Under the pieces are notes generated by a model, which saw nothing but the letters and a program-made list of their open reading frames with translations, ran no database searches and was not told the origin of the DNA. DNA of 64,000 nucleotides. Source: Aquila chrysaetos chrysaetos (Eukaryota; Chordata; Aves; Accipitriformes; Accipitridae). The stretch covers positions 59,875,204-59,939,203 of the forward strand of contig NC_044006.1 in NCBI RefSeq assembly GCF_900496995.4, read 5' to 3'. Position 1 is the first letter of the stretch; each line of letters opens with the position of its first letter. The position numbers and the translations under genes are program-made. Shown here one piece after another: positions 1 through 14,700 of this stretch.

Positions 1-1306
1 TACAGTATTTTTCAGGACTTAGCCTCAGGGAAAATCTCTGCCTATCTAAAGTTGTGGTGAAAAGGAGGCATTGGCCTACTGGAAAGCCAAGGAGGATGCT
101 TAAGATGTGTAGTGGGGTGTGCATCTTGAGAGTGTTAAGGTGTCTGGAACAGTGGTCAGCTTAGGACCACTGATCAGGGACATCCAAAGATCCTGTGAAC
201 AGAAAGGTAGCAACAAAAAGTAACAGACCTTGCAAGAGGTGACCATCAAGGCACGAGAAATGAGATAGGACATGAGAGGACTATACTTACTTCAGACATC
301 CAGAGAAGGATTAATCTGGAGCAAAATTCAGGTGGATAAAGTTAAAAGAAAATGGATATACTACAAAAAGAAGAATGTATTGAAGGCATGGAAAAAATGC
401 ATAGCAGGGGCTCCAGTCTGAGATACGAGGTTGCTTGCCAGCAGTGCCCATGAATAATGAGATGTGCAGAGCAACTACAGGGCAAGCCTGCAGGCAAGGG
501 TTGGGTTCAAACAAAGGGGAAATGAGTGCTTGCACACTGAAGCAGACCAGAGTGGGCATCACCAGGCTTGCTGAATATAGATGAGGGGGAGAGAAAGAGA
601 TTTTCTGTAAGACCAGAAGTGTGTCACTGCTGACTTTTATGTCCTCAGAATTTCCTCCAGCACTTAGCTAACTGGTCTGATGAGCAATGCAGCCTCTTGC
701 CTTCCCCCGTGATCCTCCTTCTTGCCGTAACTGTAAATGACTTGAGGCAACGAGACAGTGTGACATTGCATTAATGCACAGCAGGTCCAGGACCATGAGG
801 TGAAGATCACTACTGGGTGTGCTCAGTGACTCTGAGAGGAATATTTCTGGCTATGCTGTCAGGACCCATGTCCTGAGACTGGCCACTGAGTAGAGATGTG
901 CATGGGAAGATGACTGCCCCTTCCATGCAGGAGCTACCAGGGCTTATCTCCTATCCTGTGCCAGGACAACTCCCCCACCCGCTTCTTTGAGGACACCTCA
1001 GCATCTTTCCAGTAGCAGCATGAGACTGCAGAACTTATCCCACAGGGTGAGTAATGGCCCTCGTGTCCTCACCTGAAATGTGTGTAGAAATGGTCAGGCT
1101 GTCTCTTCCCATACCAGCTGTGGGATGATGATGGTAGATGGGGGGACAGGTGGTCTGCCAGGCATCATGGTTTTGGGTCAGCTTTCTCTGAGGTAGGAAG
1201 CTGCGTCTTGCCTTTCAGTGCTACCTGAAAGAGACTTCTTTTTTATCCAGGCTGTGTGTTGGTGTTGTTTCCTGGCCCTTTTTGTTCTCCTGAGAGGCAG
1301 AGCAAC

Positions 1307-1357
1307 TGTGTGTGTGTGAGTGTGCACGCGCGCGTGTGTGCACTCGCGTACGTATGC
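1307..1357. repeat. Alternating purine-pyrimidine TG/CG tract
   Basis: A TG run at 1307-1318 is followed by a 24-nt strictly alternating block at 1320-1343 that includes CGCGCGCG, then a 13-nt alternating block at 1345-1357. This is a simple repeat with several CpGs in an otherwise CpG-poor region, and its sequence type is prone to Z-DNA. Confidence 0.85.
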
Positions 1358-3708
1358 CTCCAACACCTTTGCAAAGAGGAGGTGTGACATGACTGCAACA
1401 ACAGAGGAGTATGTCTGTGCATAGACTAAAACCCAGGGTTTGGAAGAGGAGACAATGAACTGCATACTCTCAAAATACTTTGTGGGTTTGAGGGTACCAA
1501 CAGAGAGCAATATTATAGCTTGGGTGGACATCTGGGCATCTAATCCTTATCCTGCTGGATTTTAGGGAGAAAGGAGCCATTTGGCTTCTGGCAGTTGTCT
1601 ACTTTTGGGAACCAGCTAGCTACCCTATGAAAACCAATGTCTCAGCTGATGTGTCTTCCACTCTTCAGTGTAGTCTTCTCGAATAACAAAGCTGAGGTGT
1701 GAAGGGAGAGCTGTGTCTGTCAGGATGCTCCTCCTCATGGAGTCAGGGTGACAATGTCCAAGGCACAAAGGGAAGCCATGAGTGGACAGCAAGATGACTC
1801 TTCCTCCTGGCCAGCATCACTGATCCATCACCAAACAGAGAGGAAGCTGCGTTCGCCTAAGAGGCTCGTGGTACTTCATTTCCCCTCAGAGCAAGGATGA
1901 CCAAGTAGTGAGGTAGGTTATTCTTTCATGAGAAATGTGTCCAAAACAGAGGTGGTGAAAAGTTTTTGATGTTTTATGAATTCACAACCGAACTTGGTAC
2001 TTATTAATGCTCGCATGTGTGCCTGCGTATAGTCTCCCTGAACTGGACCCAGACGTGTTTGTGTGAGGCTACCAACGTGCACCAAGGCAGGCTGGTGCAC
2101 AACTTTTACAGTGATAAACCTCAGTTGTTCACACCAACCATCCCTGCTATTCTGAATCAGGGGGCTGATACATTTTGGTGGGTTTGGGCACTAGTATTTC
2201 AGCTCCAACGGCAAACTTGGTACTCTGTAAAGAAATATGAAATTGTTCAGGCCTGCAGGAGTTTACCATCATCCAGCCAGAGACAAAAACAATTTCGAGT
2301 ATAATTCAGTTTGCCCAGGGGAATGAGTTGCAGTGTAAAATTTGAGCAAGCAAGATTATGGCTAGGAGGAGCCCAGCAGAACTCACTTTACTTTTAACTT
2401 GGGTTCCTAGCAATGAAAATCTACTGAAACACTCTGAAACCATAAGCAAAGCAAAACTCTTGTTTTTCATGTTTTGCTGTTGGAAACTGTCACTGTGGAA
2501 TAACAACTTGTTTCTGAAAATGCCGTGCCTGTTTACAGCAAGATTTCCTAATTTTGTAAAGGTCTAGGGGAAAAAAAATATTACTCCCATCTCTTCTGCA
2601 TTCACTTAAACTATCTAAATTCTTTCATTTGTTTTAAATTAGAGGAGCCAGAGTCTAACAGATAAAGTCATCAGCCTCAGTTCTGCTGAGGGTTTATTCA
2701 CTTTAGGTCAAACAATGTTAACTTGTTTTAGAAAGCCAGCAGGGACTATTAGATGTGCAGCATTTTCCCTCAGAAACCCTCCCCTCCCACACATGCACAG
2801 TTTAAAAGAGTTCAACACAATAAATATCCAATCTATTTAAAATTGGCCATGACAGAAAAGGTTTAAGTGCTCGAATGGCAGGGAAAAGTGAAATGGCAAT
2901 TTGGCTTACCTTAGCTCCTCTGCTGAAATAACAGCTCTGTGTTCGGTTCTGTGCTGTCAACTGGGAGGTGACAAATCAGCCCTATTTTGTAAAATGTTTA
3001 GTTTAACTACTGAACTGAGAATTTCAGTGGAAGTAGCTGGTGATGAATTGACAACAGTGTTATCACTCTCTCCTTGCTTTATCACATAATCAGCAGCTTG
3101 ATCCGCTGATTAGTGCAACCTTGGTTTAGTAGCACAGAGGTGCTAACAGCCGTCTCCAAAATTCAGGCTACCCATCTTGTATTTCTTCTGACTGTCCACA
3201 GCTTCCCTCTAGTTAGATGAAGTGTGACAGCTTTCTCCATTTAACAGATCTTCCTCTATAGCTAGGGCTGGATCAAGATAGCTTTCAGGCATTGAGAAAA
3301 AGCTCGGGAGTAAAAAGAATAGATTTATATCATAGGAATATATTGATTTCATCAGATCCCTCCCTCCTTCCAACAATGATGTGCTCCACCCAAAGGCTAT
3401 GTATCAGTTGCTGCTTTCTTATTTTGCCTATTCTGTCCAAAGAGCCTTTACTTCACCTTGAGCTCATCAGAACCTCACTACCAGATACCCTGTAGATACC
3501 AGGTACTTGGCTCTTACTGGCTTCTAAACCTGACTCCATGTGCTGCTACTTAGCCGACTGACCACTGCTCAGCTCTCTTTTCACTGAAGAGAGAGACACG
3601 AGATACTCTCTGGGACAGCAGGAGCCATCTAAAGGCCAGAAGGTCTCTAAACCTGTAAGCTGATTACTATTTATGGGGGCTAGGCTCTGAAAGTGATATT
3701 ACACTGGG

Positions 3709-3738
3709 TTTTTGTTTGTTTGTTTGTTTGTTTGTTTT
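3709..3738 (+). repeat. (TTTG)n microsatellite
   Basis: Six perfect TTTG units run from 3711 to 3734, flanked by T-rich edges. Confidence 0.95.
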
Positions 3739-3828
3739 CCCCACTGCTTTCCCACCACCCATCTTCCTGCTCTGGCTTTTTAAAAGTGAGATAATACATG
3801 GGGAGGCAGTATGCGGGAAAGCATGACA

Positions 3829-3841
3829 CCCCCCCCCCCCC
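3829..3841 (+). repeat. C13 homopolymer
   Basis: Thirteen consecutive C residues are followed by GCCG and an A run, about 90 bp from the (TTTG)n tract. The exact length of such a run is liable to sequencing error. Confidence 0.9.
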
Positions 3842-6800
3842 GCCGAAAAAAATCTGTGAGGCAAGCTGGATTGTATTTATGTCTGTATGGTATGAATTTT
3901 CCAGAAGAGGCTGGATTAAGAATATGTTTGCTATTTTAACAGAGCTAAACTGTCACTGTAGCTTCCTGGAAGAAATATTACAAATTCCCCAGCAAGCTAC
4001 ATCCTACTTCCAGAGAAAGGATTGTCTATGAATGCTGCCTTCAAGGAAAAGAAAATACTGGATTCATTCTCTTTCAGTGTTTTACAAATCCTTTGAACAA
4101 ATGTCAAATGCTGCAGAAGATACTGGCTGATTAGAGTTAGAGATACTATCTGTCTAATGAGTGATTCTGCTCTAGTTTTAGGGACCGACAGAGACAACTG
4201 CGGGAATTAGGGACACCTGACGCTTGGTTCAGGTTCCAAGTAGCTCATCTGCCTGTACAGAAAAAAACTCCATAGAAACCCAGCCATGTAAATTATTGCA
4301 ACTAATGAACAGAAATGCTCATTAATTTTCTGTAAACAGGCTATGTTGACTGCCTATGCAAACTGTAGTATATAAAGAAGAAACATACTTTTGAACTGAC
4401 TGAAGAAAGCATTGAATATAACATGTTTCTAGTGTGACTAAAGTAATTGTTAGCACCCTCCACCAGTTTGTCCCTGTTTGGCAATGGACTTAGAGTTGCA
4501 AATCTAGACAAAAATCAATCCAGAAATCTGATCAGCAATAACAGAATGCTGGGAGAAGTCGAAATGAAAGTAATGAGCTAAGGAACAAAGCCACGTTTAC
4601 AGAATATTTTCAGTCCAGTCTTCTGCTGAGACACCCTCAGATGTTCATTTCAGAACTGCTTTCCCAGAAGAAAGCAGCAGCCAAATATTTTAACTCATTA
4701 AATATACTTGAACTCTTCGCTGCAGTATTGTGCTGTTTCACATGCACCAGACTCCAAATGGCTCCATGTGGATGCAAAGTATGTCCACACAAAGGTCATT
4801 TGCAGGATTAGACCAAAGCGTTACAAGGGAGACAAGGGGAAACAATCCAAGTTAATTTAATTCTCAAGGCTGTCCTTAAGCCCTAAGCAAAATACAAAAT
4901 GAACTCTGAGCACAGTAATGCAAAGTATTTTTCCCCAAAGTCTAAGGACAGGGCTTAATCTTTTTGATACAGTAAGAATGGTCTCCTTTTCACCAAGTGG
5001 GGATGGACTATTAGATTTCAGGACTATACAACTGCCTGAAGTGAGGGCCACAAGTGTTATACAACTTCTGTAGAGGTAATTAGCCTTAATAACTGGATCT
5101 GATTAATATAAAAAAGAAATCTAAAGGGAAAACCCTCCTCCTTGATACGCTGTATTCTTATTTGCTGTTCTCATTCCCAGACCTGTAGGACCAGCTGCAG
5201 GAGCAACAGGTTCCCTTCCATTTGTGATGTGTCAAGCTCCTCTTTTGGAAACATCCTAAGTTTTAGAGAAATCTTGATGAAAGCCAGAGAAAAAGCAAAG
5301 ATTTGCACCAGTCATCACGTGTCAAACTTCTCTATTCACTAAGACTTTTTTTGCACTGTTAATAGCTTCTGTGTTTATTTAACTTGCTTTCACTTATTTA
5401 TTGCTTTTCTTTTACAAAGAAGCAGTTATTAAAACACTGCCAGCACAATAATTTTCTTAAAGTTTAGTCATATTGCCTTTTGAACTGTGTGATACTTCTG
5501 AAGCACAAAAGAGTTAAAGAAAAATAAACAGATTACTGCAACTTTCTGCATTTCAAAACAGAGGTAAATAACAGCTGTGCAGAGCTCAAGTCCCCTTCCA
5601 ATAGTTAGCTGCTTTAGTGAAGGGGATGAACTGAGTGGAAACACTGCAGCAGTCATCTTTTGGCTTTTCCTCCTGCAAGAAGTTTTCTGACTCCAGCTCT
5701 GAGGATTACACTCTTCTTGATCATGACAATATTTTTCTTACAAGAACAAAGATGAGGGCAGAGAGTGAGGCACGCTGCTTGGATCACTGGGAAAGGATGG
5801 TCCATGCTGTCCATAGTGTCTCCTGAAGACAGCTACCTCAAACAGCTGTCTACTTTAGCTATACCCAGAGCCAAATGGTTATTTCACAGACTGATGGACT
5901 ATTGAAATAGTGCCCCACCTTTTATGCTACTCTGCATTGAAAGAGTGTATAGAAACAACTGACCCAGCCAGAGGATATACCAGCTATAGGGAGACTGGCA
6001 CTTCTGGGCAAGGGGATTGTGCTGGTCCATGATACTGCTCCTTGCAGCATCCTCTGCAGAAGCGTTGCTGGAACACTGTATTACTGTCAAATGTGGCACT
6101 CAGTGCAGAGCAGACTGGCAGGCTGCTCTAAACTGTGTCAGGGCTCACTTGCCACTCTTCAACAGACAGTGGGTCCACTTAGTAGCTAAATATTTTGGTT
6201 CTTCCCTGATGAATGCCAGAGCCTTATTCTTGTAATCTACAGTCTAGACTATTGTAGTCTTTGCTCATTTTACATTTGCTTCCCCCAAGCCTTTTCAGCC
6301 TCTGCTCATGCAATTTCCATTGACTATGCATAAGATATGTGCAGAATCTAAACGTTCCTTAGTGTATTGGCTGGAAATGTTTTAATTAAATGGATCTCAT
6401 ACTCCATCTCTCCTTCTGGCTTTTAATGAAAATACTTGCTTTTGGTTCCAATTCAGAGCAGGAGCACTGCTGAAATATTGAAAATGTTAATGGATTAGCA
6501 AAGCGTATGCTCGGTACTCTTTCAAAAATATGAATGTCTTATTCACCTTTAATTCAGCTCACTGCGAAGACAAGAATGAGGGGGTCTTGTTGTGGATAAA
6601 GGTGTTCCAGCATGGCCACTGTTGCTAACTCCAGGTGCAAGCAAATCCTTACAAAGCTGGCTGCAACAGGACTCTCTTTCTGGGCAAACAGGGACCCTCA
6701 TAACACAGCCCCCTAACATCCTGAGGCAAGGAAAATTTTCTGCCTGCCTTGTGCTCTCCAAGTGCACTGGATACTGAGAGTGGTATTCATGTCACCTGAT

Positions 6801-9800
6801 TTTACCCATCTATAAATTATTCATTTGCTCTAAGCTAATCAGCTAGGCACTCTCAATAGTCAATGAAGAGACACAGAAGCTGACCAGACACGTTCATACC
6901 ACTATTTAAGATGGCTTGCATCAACTCCTTAGGATTCTTGTTTCTCTCCACTGACTTCTGGGAGAGCCCAGACTACTGTAACTGTAATGACATATTATTA
7001 GCCCATTTCCTTTTTGTCCACCCTCGTATTGTGAGAATTACAATAAAAGTAATACTTTATTCCTGTATATAAACCAGCATCCTTTGATGACTAGCCGGGG
7101 ACAGCTGTGCAATTCTGCTCTATATAACCGCACATACACAAGTATTAATTATTTCTATATTAAGAAATAAGTATGACATGAGTTAACAGTAAGGCTTTCA
7201 TCCAAGTATGTAAGGGGAGTTTTCTGCTGGTAGCATTGCTGTTAACCAAGTATATTAACTGAGACATTTCAATTATGTTAATTAGTTATTTCCTAATTAT
7301 TTGGCTTATCACTTTATAAATTGTCATGCTGTTTTGTGGAGTGAGAACAACAGTGTGACTGTGCTGCAGGATCTGTATTACTGGAGGTTTGCCTTTAGTA
7401 AGGAAGGATTTTTCACTCTGAGCAAGGCACCAGGACTTATATTTTGAAAGCTTCTGTAAAAGAAAATATTGATTTTCATTTTAGTTTCATTTATCATGTT
7501 ACAAAACTTAGCAGTTTGTCTGTTGCGGACTATACCAGGGATGGTTGTGACCCTGGAAACAATATGACTAATACATGTCATTTTTATTGACATAGAAATT
7601 GGGTCCATTTAATAGTAGTAAGGAATTGAGCAGTGGTGTCTAACTACTGTAAGAAATTCTTAGAAGATCTGTTTCACAATTGACTTGTGTGTAAGTCCAG
7701 AGAAAAGTAAAATACTGAGACATGACATAATTGACCTCTCTTGAGGTGAAGAGTTAAGCATCATATACTATGTGCCAAATGCATTAAAACTGAATTCAAA
7801 TCCTGTCTTTTCACAATACACACTCTCACAAGGGTTGGGGTTTTTTTGTTCATTGGAGAGCTGTTCTGTATGTCAGCATCACAAAAAGATTTTCAGTACA
7901 GATATTCTCTAAACTATTCTGTAGCAAGGAGTGACTAAATCCTTATCTTGTTTACTGCTGGACAAGATAGTAGTTGGAGATGTGTCCCTTTCATAGAACT
8001 GGGACTGAAAACCAAAGCCTTCCTCCAGCAGGTTATTTTTCAGTCCTCGTGGCTGTAAAGACAGCCTTTGGTGTGTGACTTGAACTGAGACCACTGCAAT
8101 TACTCTCCTGATGCTGCCAGCGAACAGCATGAAACAATAACTTTGTTATCCAAGAACTGCCACATTTATCACAGATAGGTTGTTAATTCAGAAAGCAAAT
8201 ACAACACAGGGTTTTAACAGTATGTCTGTCTTAAGGTTGAATATATGGGAAGGCACGCCAGAGGTCAAAGGTGCCGTTGACTACAGTTGTGGATTAGAAA
8301 AGAAGTTTTGGAAAGGAGATGCCAGTGTGATCAAAAATAGACTTAGTTTTGTGAGCATTAGCACTGCAGAAACTGTGATTCAGGGACCCATCTAACACAT
8401 GCAAAAAGCATTTGGCAGCAAGAAAGGCCTTCAGGAGAAACCATAGTATTTCAAAAAGTGCCAGAACGTGTAAGTAGCTGGGTGCGGCCTCTGTGGATCA
8501 CTTGGTAGCAGCTCCTGCAAAGTGCTCCAAAGCCTGTGCATCTCTCACTGTACGTTCTCATTTATCTACTTGCCTTTGGTGTCAAGAAACAGACTGCCGC
8601 GAGTTCCTGGGTACCAAAATTACAGCTACCCACTCTCTCGTTATAAAACCCTCCTGTGACAGCCGTTAGAATGGAGCAGTGCTGGGGGAGAGTTCTGCAG
8701 CCCACTGACAGCCAAGAAGTACAAAGGCAGCATCAGGACTGTAAGATAATCCGTACTGGATATTGATCGCTATTTCAACATGCATATATGAAATAATGAA
8801 TATAGTATTGAATATACTGTGTATTTTCCTTTTTAATGGCAAGAAACCCCTTTTTCAGCTTTCTGTGAGGTTGACATCAAAATGCTGCTGTGTCACAGGA
8901 CCTGCAAATGCCACTTTTTCAAGACACTTCTTGATTAGCAGGGTTTCCAGTAGTATAACTATGTCAATGAAGTCAAATAAACTAAAAAGCCATCTCACAC
9001 ACTCTTGTATTAGCCTGTGGACAGATCAGGCCTCATTACTTCTTTTATGAAGCTGTAGTGGTATGATCACACTTATAAAGACCTGAGGGCCTTTGGGGTA
9101 TTAGGAGCATGTTAGACTTCCTACCCTATGTTTATTGTGAACTTCAGAGTTTTTCATAATTTTCCTTTTCTGTGGAGAAATCCCTACAAATATAGGAGCC
9201 AATTTCTAGTCATCCAACTGGTCATACACGTAACCTGTAATTACAGAATTTGTATTCAGTGAGCAACGCTCACAATGTTTATTTTACCCATTATATAACT
9301 GGATGGAAGTACATGGCTCCATACTTATTTCAGGCTAAAAGCATGCAAGTGTTTAGCACCGAACGAGAAGAGTATCTTTTCCTGTTTTACCTCCAAAGCA
9401 GTTCTGTTATGAAGATCTATTCCTAAACTAGCACATAGATGTCACTTAGAGACAGGTTGTAATGGGAAACATTCGCTTTTTGGCTAGATTAGTGCATTTA
9501 AATGGATCAATGATGAGATGCAGCTGTAGGGTGGAGGCTCTTTAAAAGCTGCACTTCTCAGTGCCAAATATAATGAAATACGGATGACTTCCAGCTAACT
9601 TATTGTTGATCTTTATATGAGGGGAAATTTTGCAACATGAGTAGTTGATACTGGGCAGCAGTGCTGTGGAAAATCAAAAAAGATACATGGTAATTATAAA
9701 GATAAGACAGATAAAGAGAGGAAGCAAAAGCTGACAAAATAGGTAAAGTAAATGTGAAATGAGCTGGAGGCACTCAAAGATAAGTAAGAAATTAGAAACT

Positions 9801-10085
9801 AAAACTCTTAGCAAAAAAAGAGATTAAAATAACAGAAAGCAAAACAGAAGAAGTAATGAGGAAATTATCAGTAAAAGACTGGGTGCAAGCAGAATAATCA
9901 TTATATAAGAAGAAAATTCTTCAGGAATAAACTATAAAGCTATACAAATTCAGAGCTAAGATTAGCCTGTTTCTGAACTGATGACTTACCGACACAGGTA
10001 AAATAATTTATTTTTTTGCTATGCTCTACTCACAGCTCTTGATTTGGATTGCATTACTTAACTAAACTTACATGCTCAGATATGT

Positions 10086-10127
10086 AAGAAAAGGAAAAGA
10101 AAAGGAAAAAAAGAAAAGGAAAAAAAA
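10086..10127 (+). repeat. 42-nt uninterrupted purine tract
   Basis: A degenerate AAAAGG-type repeat with no pyrimidine for 42 nt. It lies at the end of a broader purine-rich strand (about 9,660-10,130). Confidence 0.9.
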
Positions 10128-11469
10128 TTATCTTGAAATAATTTAGATCAATCTTCTTGCTTCCCAAGTAATTTCCTTTTTCCCTCTATGTATCTACCAC
10201 AGCCATTATCAGTTTATTTACCTTGTCTCTGACTGTAAGATGGGAAACTCTCAGGCATCTCGTGCTAATCCAACAATAGTTCAAAAAAAATAAAGTCTTT
10301 TGCCAGCTGAGAAATGCAACACACCACGTGGAGCTGCTCAGCTGAAAAAGAAATAACACACAAAAAAAGCCCCTGACCTATTGTCCTCTTCTGCAAACTG
10401 TAGAAAATGAAGACAGTTCTAGAGATAACAGAAGTCAAATAATTTTTATCGGATCCTTAAAGTTAAAGAAAGTTATGTGGGTAATTTCAAAAGAAATCCT
10501 CAAAATGTGACCGACCCAGTTTGGGTTCTGCTTTCTTCAGCACTTCAACCCCCGAAAATGCATTGTAGTAGAGTTCAATTAGTTGGAAAAACATCTGTGT
10601 GTGGACAGAAAGAAAAACTGTGTGGACTAACACTGCTAATGGGATAACCTGTAGTTTTACATAACAGAAGGCTTGAAATGGGCTGTAAATGGACAGGAAG
10701 GTCACTTGTAGCTTCTCTGAACTTGCCTCATCATGCTCATTGCTTTTCCAAGCATTTGCACAGCTGTATCAAAGCTGATTTTTTTTTAAAAGTCTGTGTA
10801 GCTGAACCGTGGGGGTTTGCTAAAGACACAACCATAAATGAACCATTTTCTTGGCCTGCTGTTTTTGAGAACTGGAAATTTGAGTCGTTTATGGGAAACA
10901 ATATCCTTTTGGAGGCAAATCCTGACTGCATTAACTCTACGTGGAGTTGGACTGTCTCTCACGTGTAGAAAAGAGTAAACCATGACAACAGAAGCTGTTT
11001 CTAGCAAGTAGCTCTCGAGAAATTAGTGGGCTGTCTATGGCAGTCCCTGTTACAGCAAGGCTGCATAAAGCATTTTGCATTTTAAATTGCTTCAGCTCTG
11101 CCATCTAGGGGAGCTCAGCCCAACAGGGTACGTGGTAGAGGAAATAACGAGGAATCGGTCCAAAACAAAGAAGCATTTGGCAGAAAAATCCTATGACAGT
11201 CCCCAACCAGGTCTGTGATACTGGGAGGAGGAGGGCCCATGGGGGACTCCTCTGGTTACCCTAGCAGGCTTGAGCTGTAACATTACCACAACACAGAAAA
11301 ATGATCAGTTAGAGTCACATTAGCATTTCAACCTGACCATAACGAGGAGAACACAGTGCAGCTGCAGGTTTGGCAGTCCTGCGCGAGCAGAGCCTAAACA
11401 AGGCATGTTATTTAATTTCAGAATAAGAGAAACTGAGACTAAAACCATCTTTTGAAACCGTTCAGTTCA

Positions 11470-11760
11470 TCCCCTTCCAATTCTAACTGGGTTGTTCCCA
11501 GTCCTCTGTTTTTTAGTTATTTATCTGGTCTAATTTTAAATGACTCAAGGCATGGAGTTTCCACCACTTCCTGTGGGAAATTAGTCCATGGTCTGATAGA
11601 CACGGCCAGGATATTTTCCTGATGTTCAACCTTCAGTGGTTTTCCTTTGTTCAGTTTAATCTCATTACTCCCTGTTATTCCCCATCGGTCAGTGCTAAGC
11701 ACTCATCCCCTCTCTTTTGTGTTTACACCTTCACAGTTGGATACAGTTGTCTTTAGAAAA
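11470..11760 (-). mobile_element. Old CR1-family LINE relic
   Basis: Read on the minus strand, this is a decayed end of a CR1 ORF2. A reading ending near 11,520 gives FPQEVVETPCLESFK (within 11,517-11,702), which aligns with the [14 protein letters not shown] tail of the younger CR1 copies at 36 kb and 60 kb. On the + strand, phrases such as 'tccaccacttcctgtgggaaatta' and 'ttcctgatgttcaacctt' correspond to the antisense of the old amniote CR1 consensus. No intact frame remains and the ends are approximate. I infer an insertion far older than the other two copies. Confidence 0.7.
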
Positions 11761-14700
11761 ATCTGGTAGGCTTGATTTTGTGTTATTCACCTTCTCAAAT
11801 GCAGAGATAAAACAAAAAAAAATAGGAGCAAAGGATAGTACAAGTCTTAAAGGATGTTTTCAAGACTTAATCTACTTCCATTCACCAAACCTAGTTGACA
11901 CCTGCTCACGTTTTTTAGGATACAGTGACTAGTGACCCCACACAAACCTACCACCTCTTTCCTGCCTGTGTCAGAACTACAGGAACACAAGTTATACAAG
12001 GTGGGAGTAATGGATGTGGGAAACCAAAATCAGGTTTCTATAAGAGGACACAGAAGCTGAAGAGCTGCAAGAAAATGTATTTAGTGGAGTGGCATTAAAA
12101 AAGATTACCAAAAATATCTCAATGTGGGTGCTGCACTAGCTCAGCTTAGGAAATACCAGACAGTAGTGTGGCAATTAATGCCGGAGAGACAAGTCAAAAT
12201 TTTCGCTTGGAAAGAATGTGACAAATCTGAAGTAGAAAGGCTGGTGAATCATAAGCATGGAGAAAGCTGCTGAAATGGTATTTATGGTGAGATCCTTCAG
12301 AGGCAAAGTATGGAGAGTGAAGAAAAGGTGATTGAATCTATTTCTTGAATTTGCAGAAAATGCTGGAAAGACAATGAGGATCCCTTAACACCTTGTAAGA
12401 AAGATTAAAGATGCGGAAGCTGAAATAGAATTATGGAAGCCAAATGAAAGCATGAAGAGTAACCTGAGCAAATCTCTTGAAAGTAGGAGACAGATCAGAG
12501 GAGGGAGCAGTAGTATTAACTAGAAATAAATCAACAGAGGCTTTTGTGGGACTTAAGAGATAACTAGGCTTTCCGGAAGCTTGGGCTTAAATGCAGCATC
12601 AATAGAATAGTCTGTTCCTTGCTAGCTTTCATTGTAAGGAAGCTGCTAAGAGACATGCACTATTCCTTCTCCTTCCCTCATGAGCTCCTGTCTTTAAAAT
12701 ACCTGAGTTTTACCAGTACAGTTTAAAATGTTTTTGAAGTGACAGTTTAAAATTAGAATGAAAGACTCATCTTACCTCCAGTTCTGAATTTTATGGAAGT
12801 CATGAGCTAAGTACACTGATTCAGTGGAGCACAGGTGGCAGAAGCCAAATCAGGGAATATCTAGGTCAGAACTGAAGAAGAAAACTATGGGCAATGATTG
12901 TAGATGTGCTGCTCAAGGAGCAGACCCACAGCAAGGAGGAGAGAGCACCTGGATGGGCAATGGGAGTCAAGGACCGCTTTCTTCAGGTGGGAGAGACTAA
13001 AGAATCCTTGGGAAGCATTGCTCCTTGCACCTGCTAATACGCTATTTCCTCATTCACAGTGAATCCACCGAGGAGGCAGCAAGAGAACGTTACTTTTATC
13101 AGGGATAATGACTGTAACTCTGTGGCACTGACATTACCAAGGGCCACTCAAATAGCACATGCACAAGCTCCGGGTTCTTGTCCTTTGCACACAACTGAAA
13201 ACATAGAGAACATTCAGATACTAAGTAGGACAAAACCCCAGTTGTTACGGGCTCAGGCAGGGCTACTCCCAGGATGCTGCATTGCCTTCCACCCCATCTG
13301 GACTGCAGTGAGGTGCAGAAGAAGATTCTCTGAGATATCTTCATAAGCTAAGTGTAAAGTTATTGTTGTTATGTGATGGGCTAGTGATAGAAACTGGATT
13401 AACTGGTCTGGAGACAGCAGAATTTCCTTTCAACTAGCTCAATTCAGATAACACCAAATAAAGAGATAGACCCTAGCCAGGGACGTCCAAGCCCAGAGAT
13501 ATATTTTAAAATGTGTAAGACATTCAGATTTTGAATTTTAGGTGTTTAAACTCAATATCCTCTCTTGCAGCAGATAACCTTCTGTAATGTATGTTTAAAA
13601 AATAATTTTCTCTATGATCTCTTGCTTTTTTTCCTTATGCATTTTTTCTCATTGGACAGATTGTAAGGTTTAAGATGGTACATTTTCAGTTTGACTCCCT
13701 ACAGCATGGAAGAAGTTGAAGTGCCTGGTGGCTGGCCAGGGTTACCAGCACTCCAGTTCTCAGGCAGGAGTGAAGAAAGGCTGCAAAATGGCAAATAGGA
13801 TCTCAGGTTAAACTTTTTGAAAAAGAAAATAAATATGGTGTTATGCTGATAGATAAGACATGGGGAGATTTTAAACACTGATTTAGGAGTTGTCAGGCTA
13901 TGTAATTTTTATTTCATCTGGAAAGCAGTAGTACAAATACAAAAATATTGTATAGGCCAAAATCTAGTGATCTTTTTAAATTCTGCATTTTGCAATGACT
14001 CCACCTAAGCCATTTGCCTAGATATAATTTGGCTGGGCTATAGTGGCGTGGTATGCAATTTCACTTAGTTATCCGTTTTAAAGATCAGCCTTCAACTCAA
14101 AAAGATAAGGGAAATGTCAGGACAGAAAGCAAGAATCTGTGATTCACAAGATGTCACATGCTTCAGTTTCTTGACTGAAATTTCTGAAATGAGAACCACC
14201 TGCTCCTGGTAGTAATGCAGCATCTCTTATTGGAAAGTCAAACATCTATTTCAGTAGAGTCTGGGGGAAAAAAAAGCTACAAGAAAGAAATTCTGCCAGA
14301 AGCTTCAGCAGCAGTCCTGTGGGACCAGAAAGGAAGTACAGCAGATCCTTCAGAGTCTGAGAGCCCAGCAGAAGGCTGCTAGTTCCAGTGAAATTAAAAC
14401 AAAGCAGAATTAAAAATACAGCAAAAGATGAAGGAAGACAGTGAAAGAAATGCAGCGAGGGAAAAAGGGGGTGGTATTAGGAAGAGGCCAAGGTGCAGCA
14501 AGCAGAGTATGATCTAGCAGTTGATCTACTGGGCAAGGGGCTGAGTAGATAACCCCAGCACAACTGGCTGGTGCTGTGGCAAGGGCATCCCCTCAAGATG
14601 CTGCTGCTAAATAGGACACTTTGTGATGCGCAGTGCCACTGCTGGATATGAAAAAGCATTGATACTACGGCTCCTACAGTACCTTGTTTTCATTTGTTGT

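Larger units (their letters stand above)
1..11459. other. Intergenic DNA, no gene recognised
   Basis: I see no gene in this stretch. Open frames here are short (up to about 117 codons), match no family I know, and are not flanked by a consistent set of splice sites. It contains a few simple repeats listed separately. The strand from about 9,660 to 10,130 is unusually purine-rich. In mammals the neighbour on this side of PRTFDC1 is ARHGAP21, but I found no ARHGAP21 coding exon here. Confidence 0.6.
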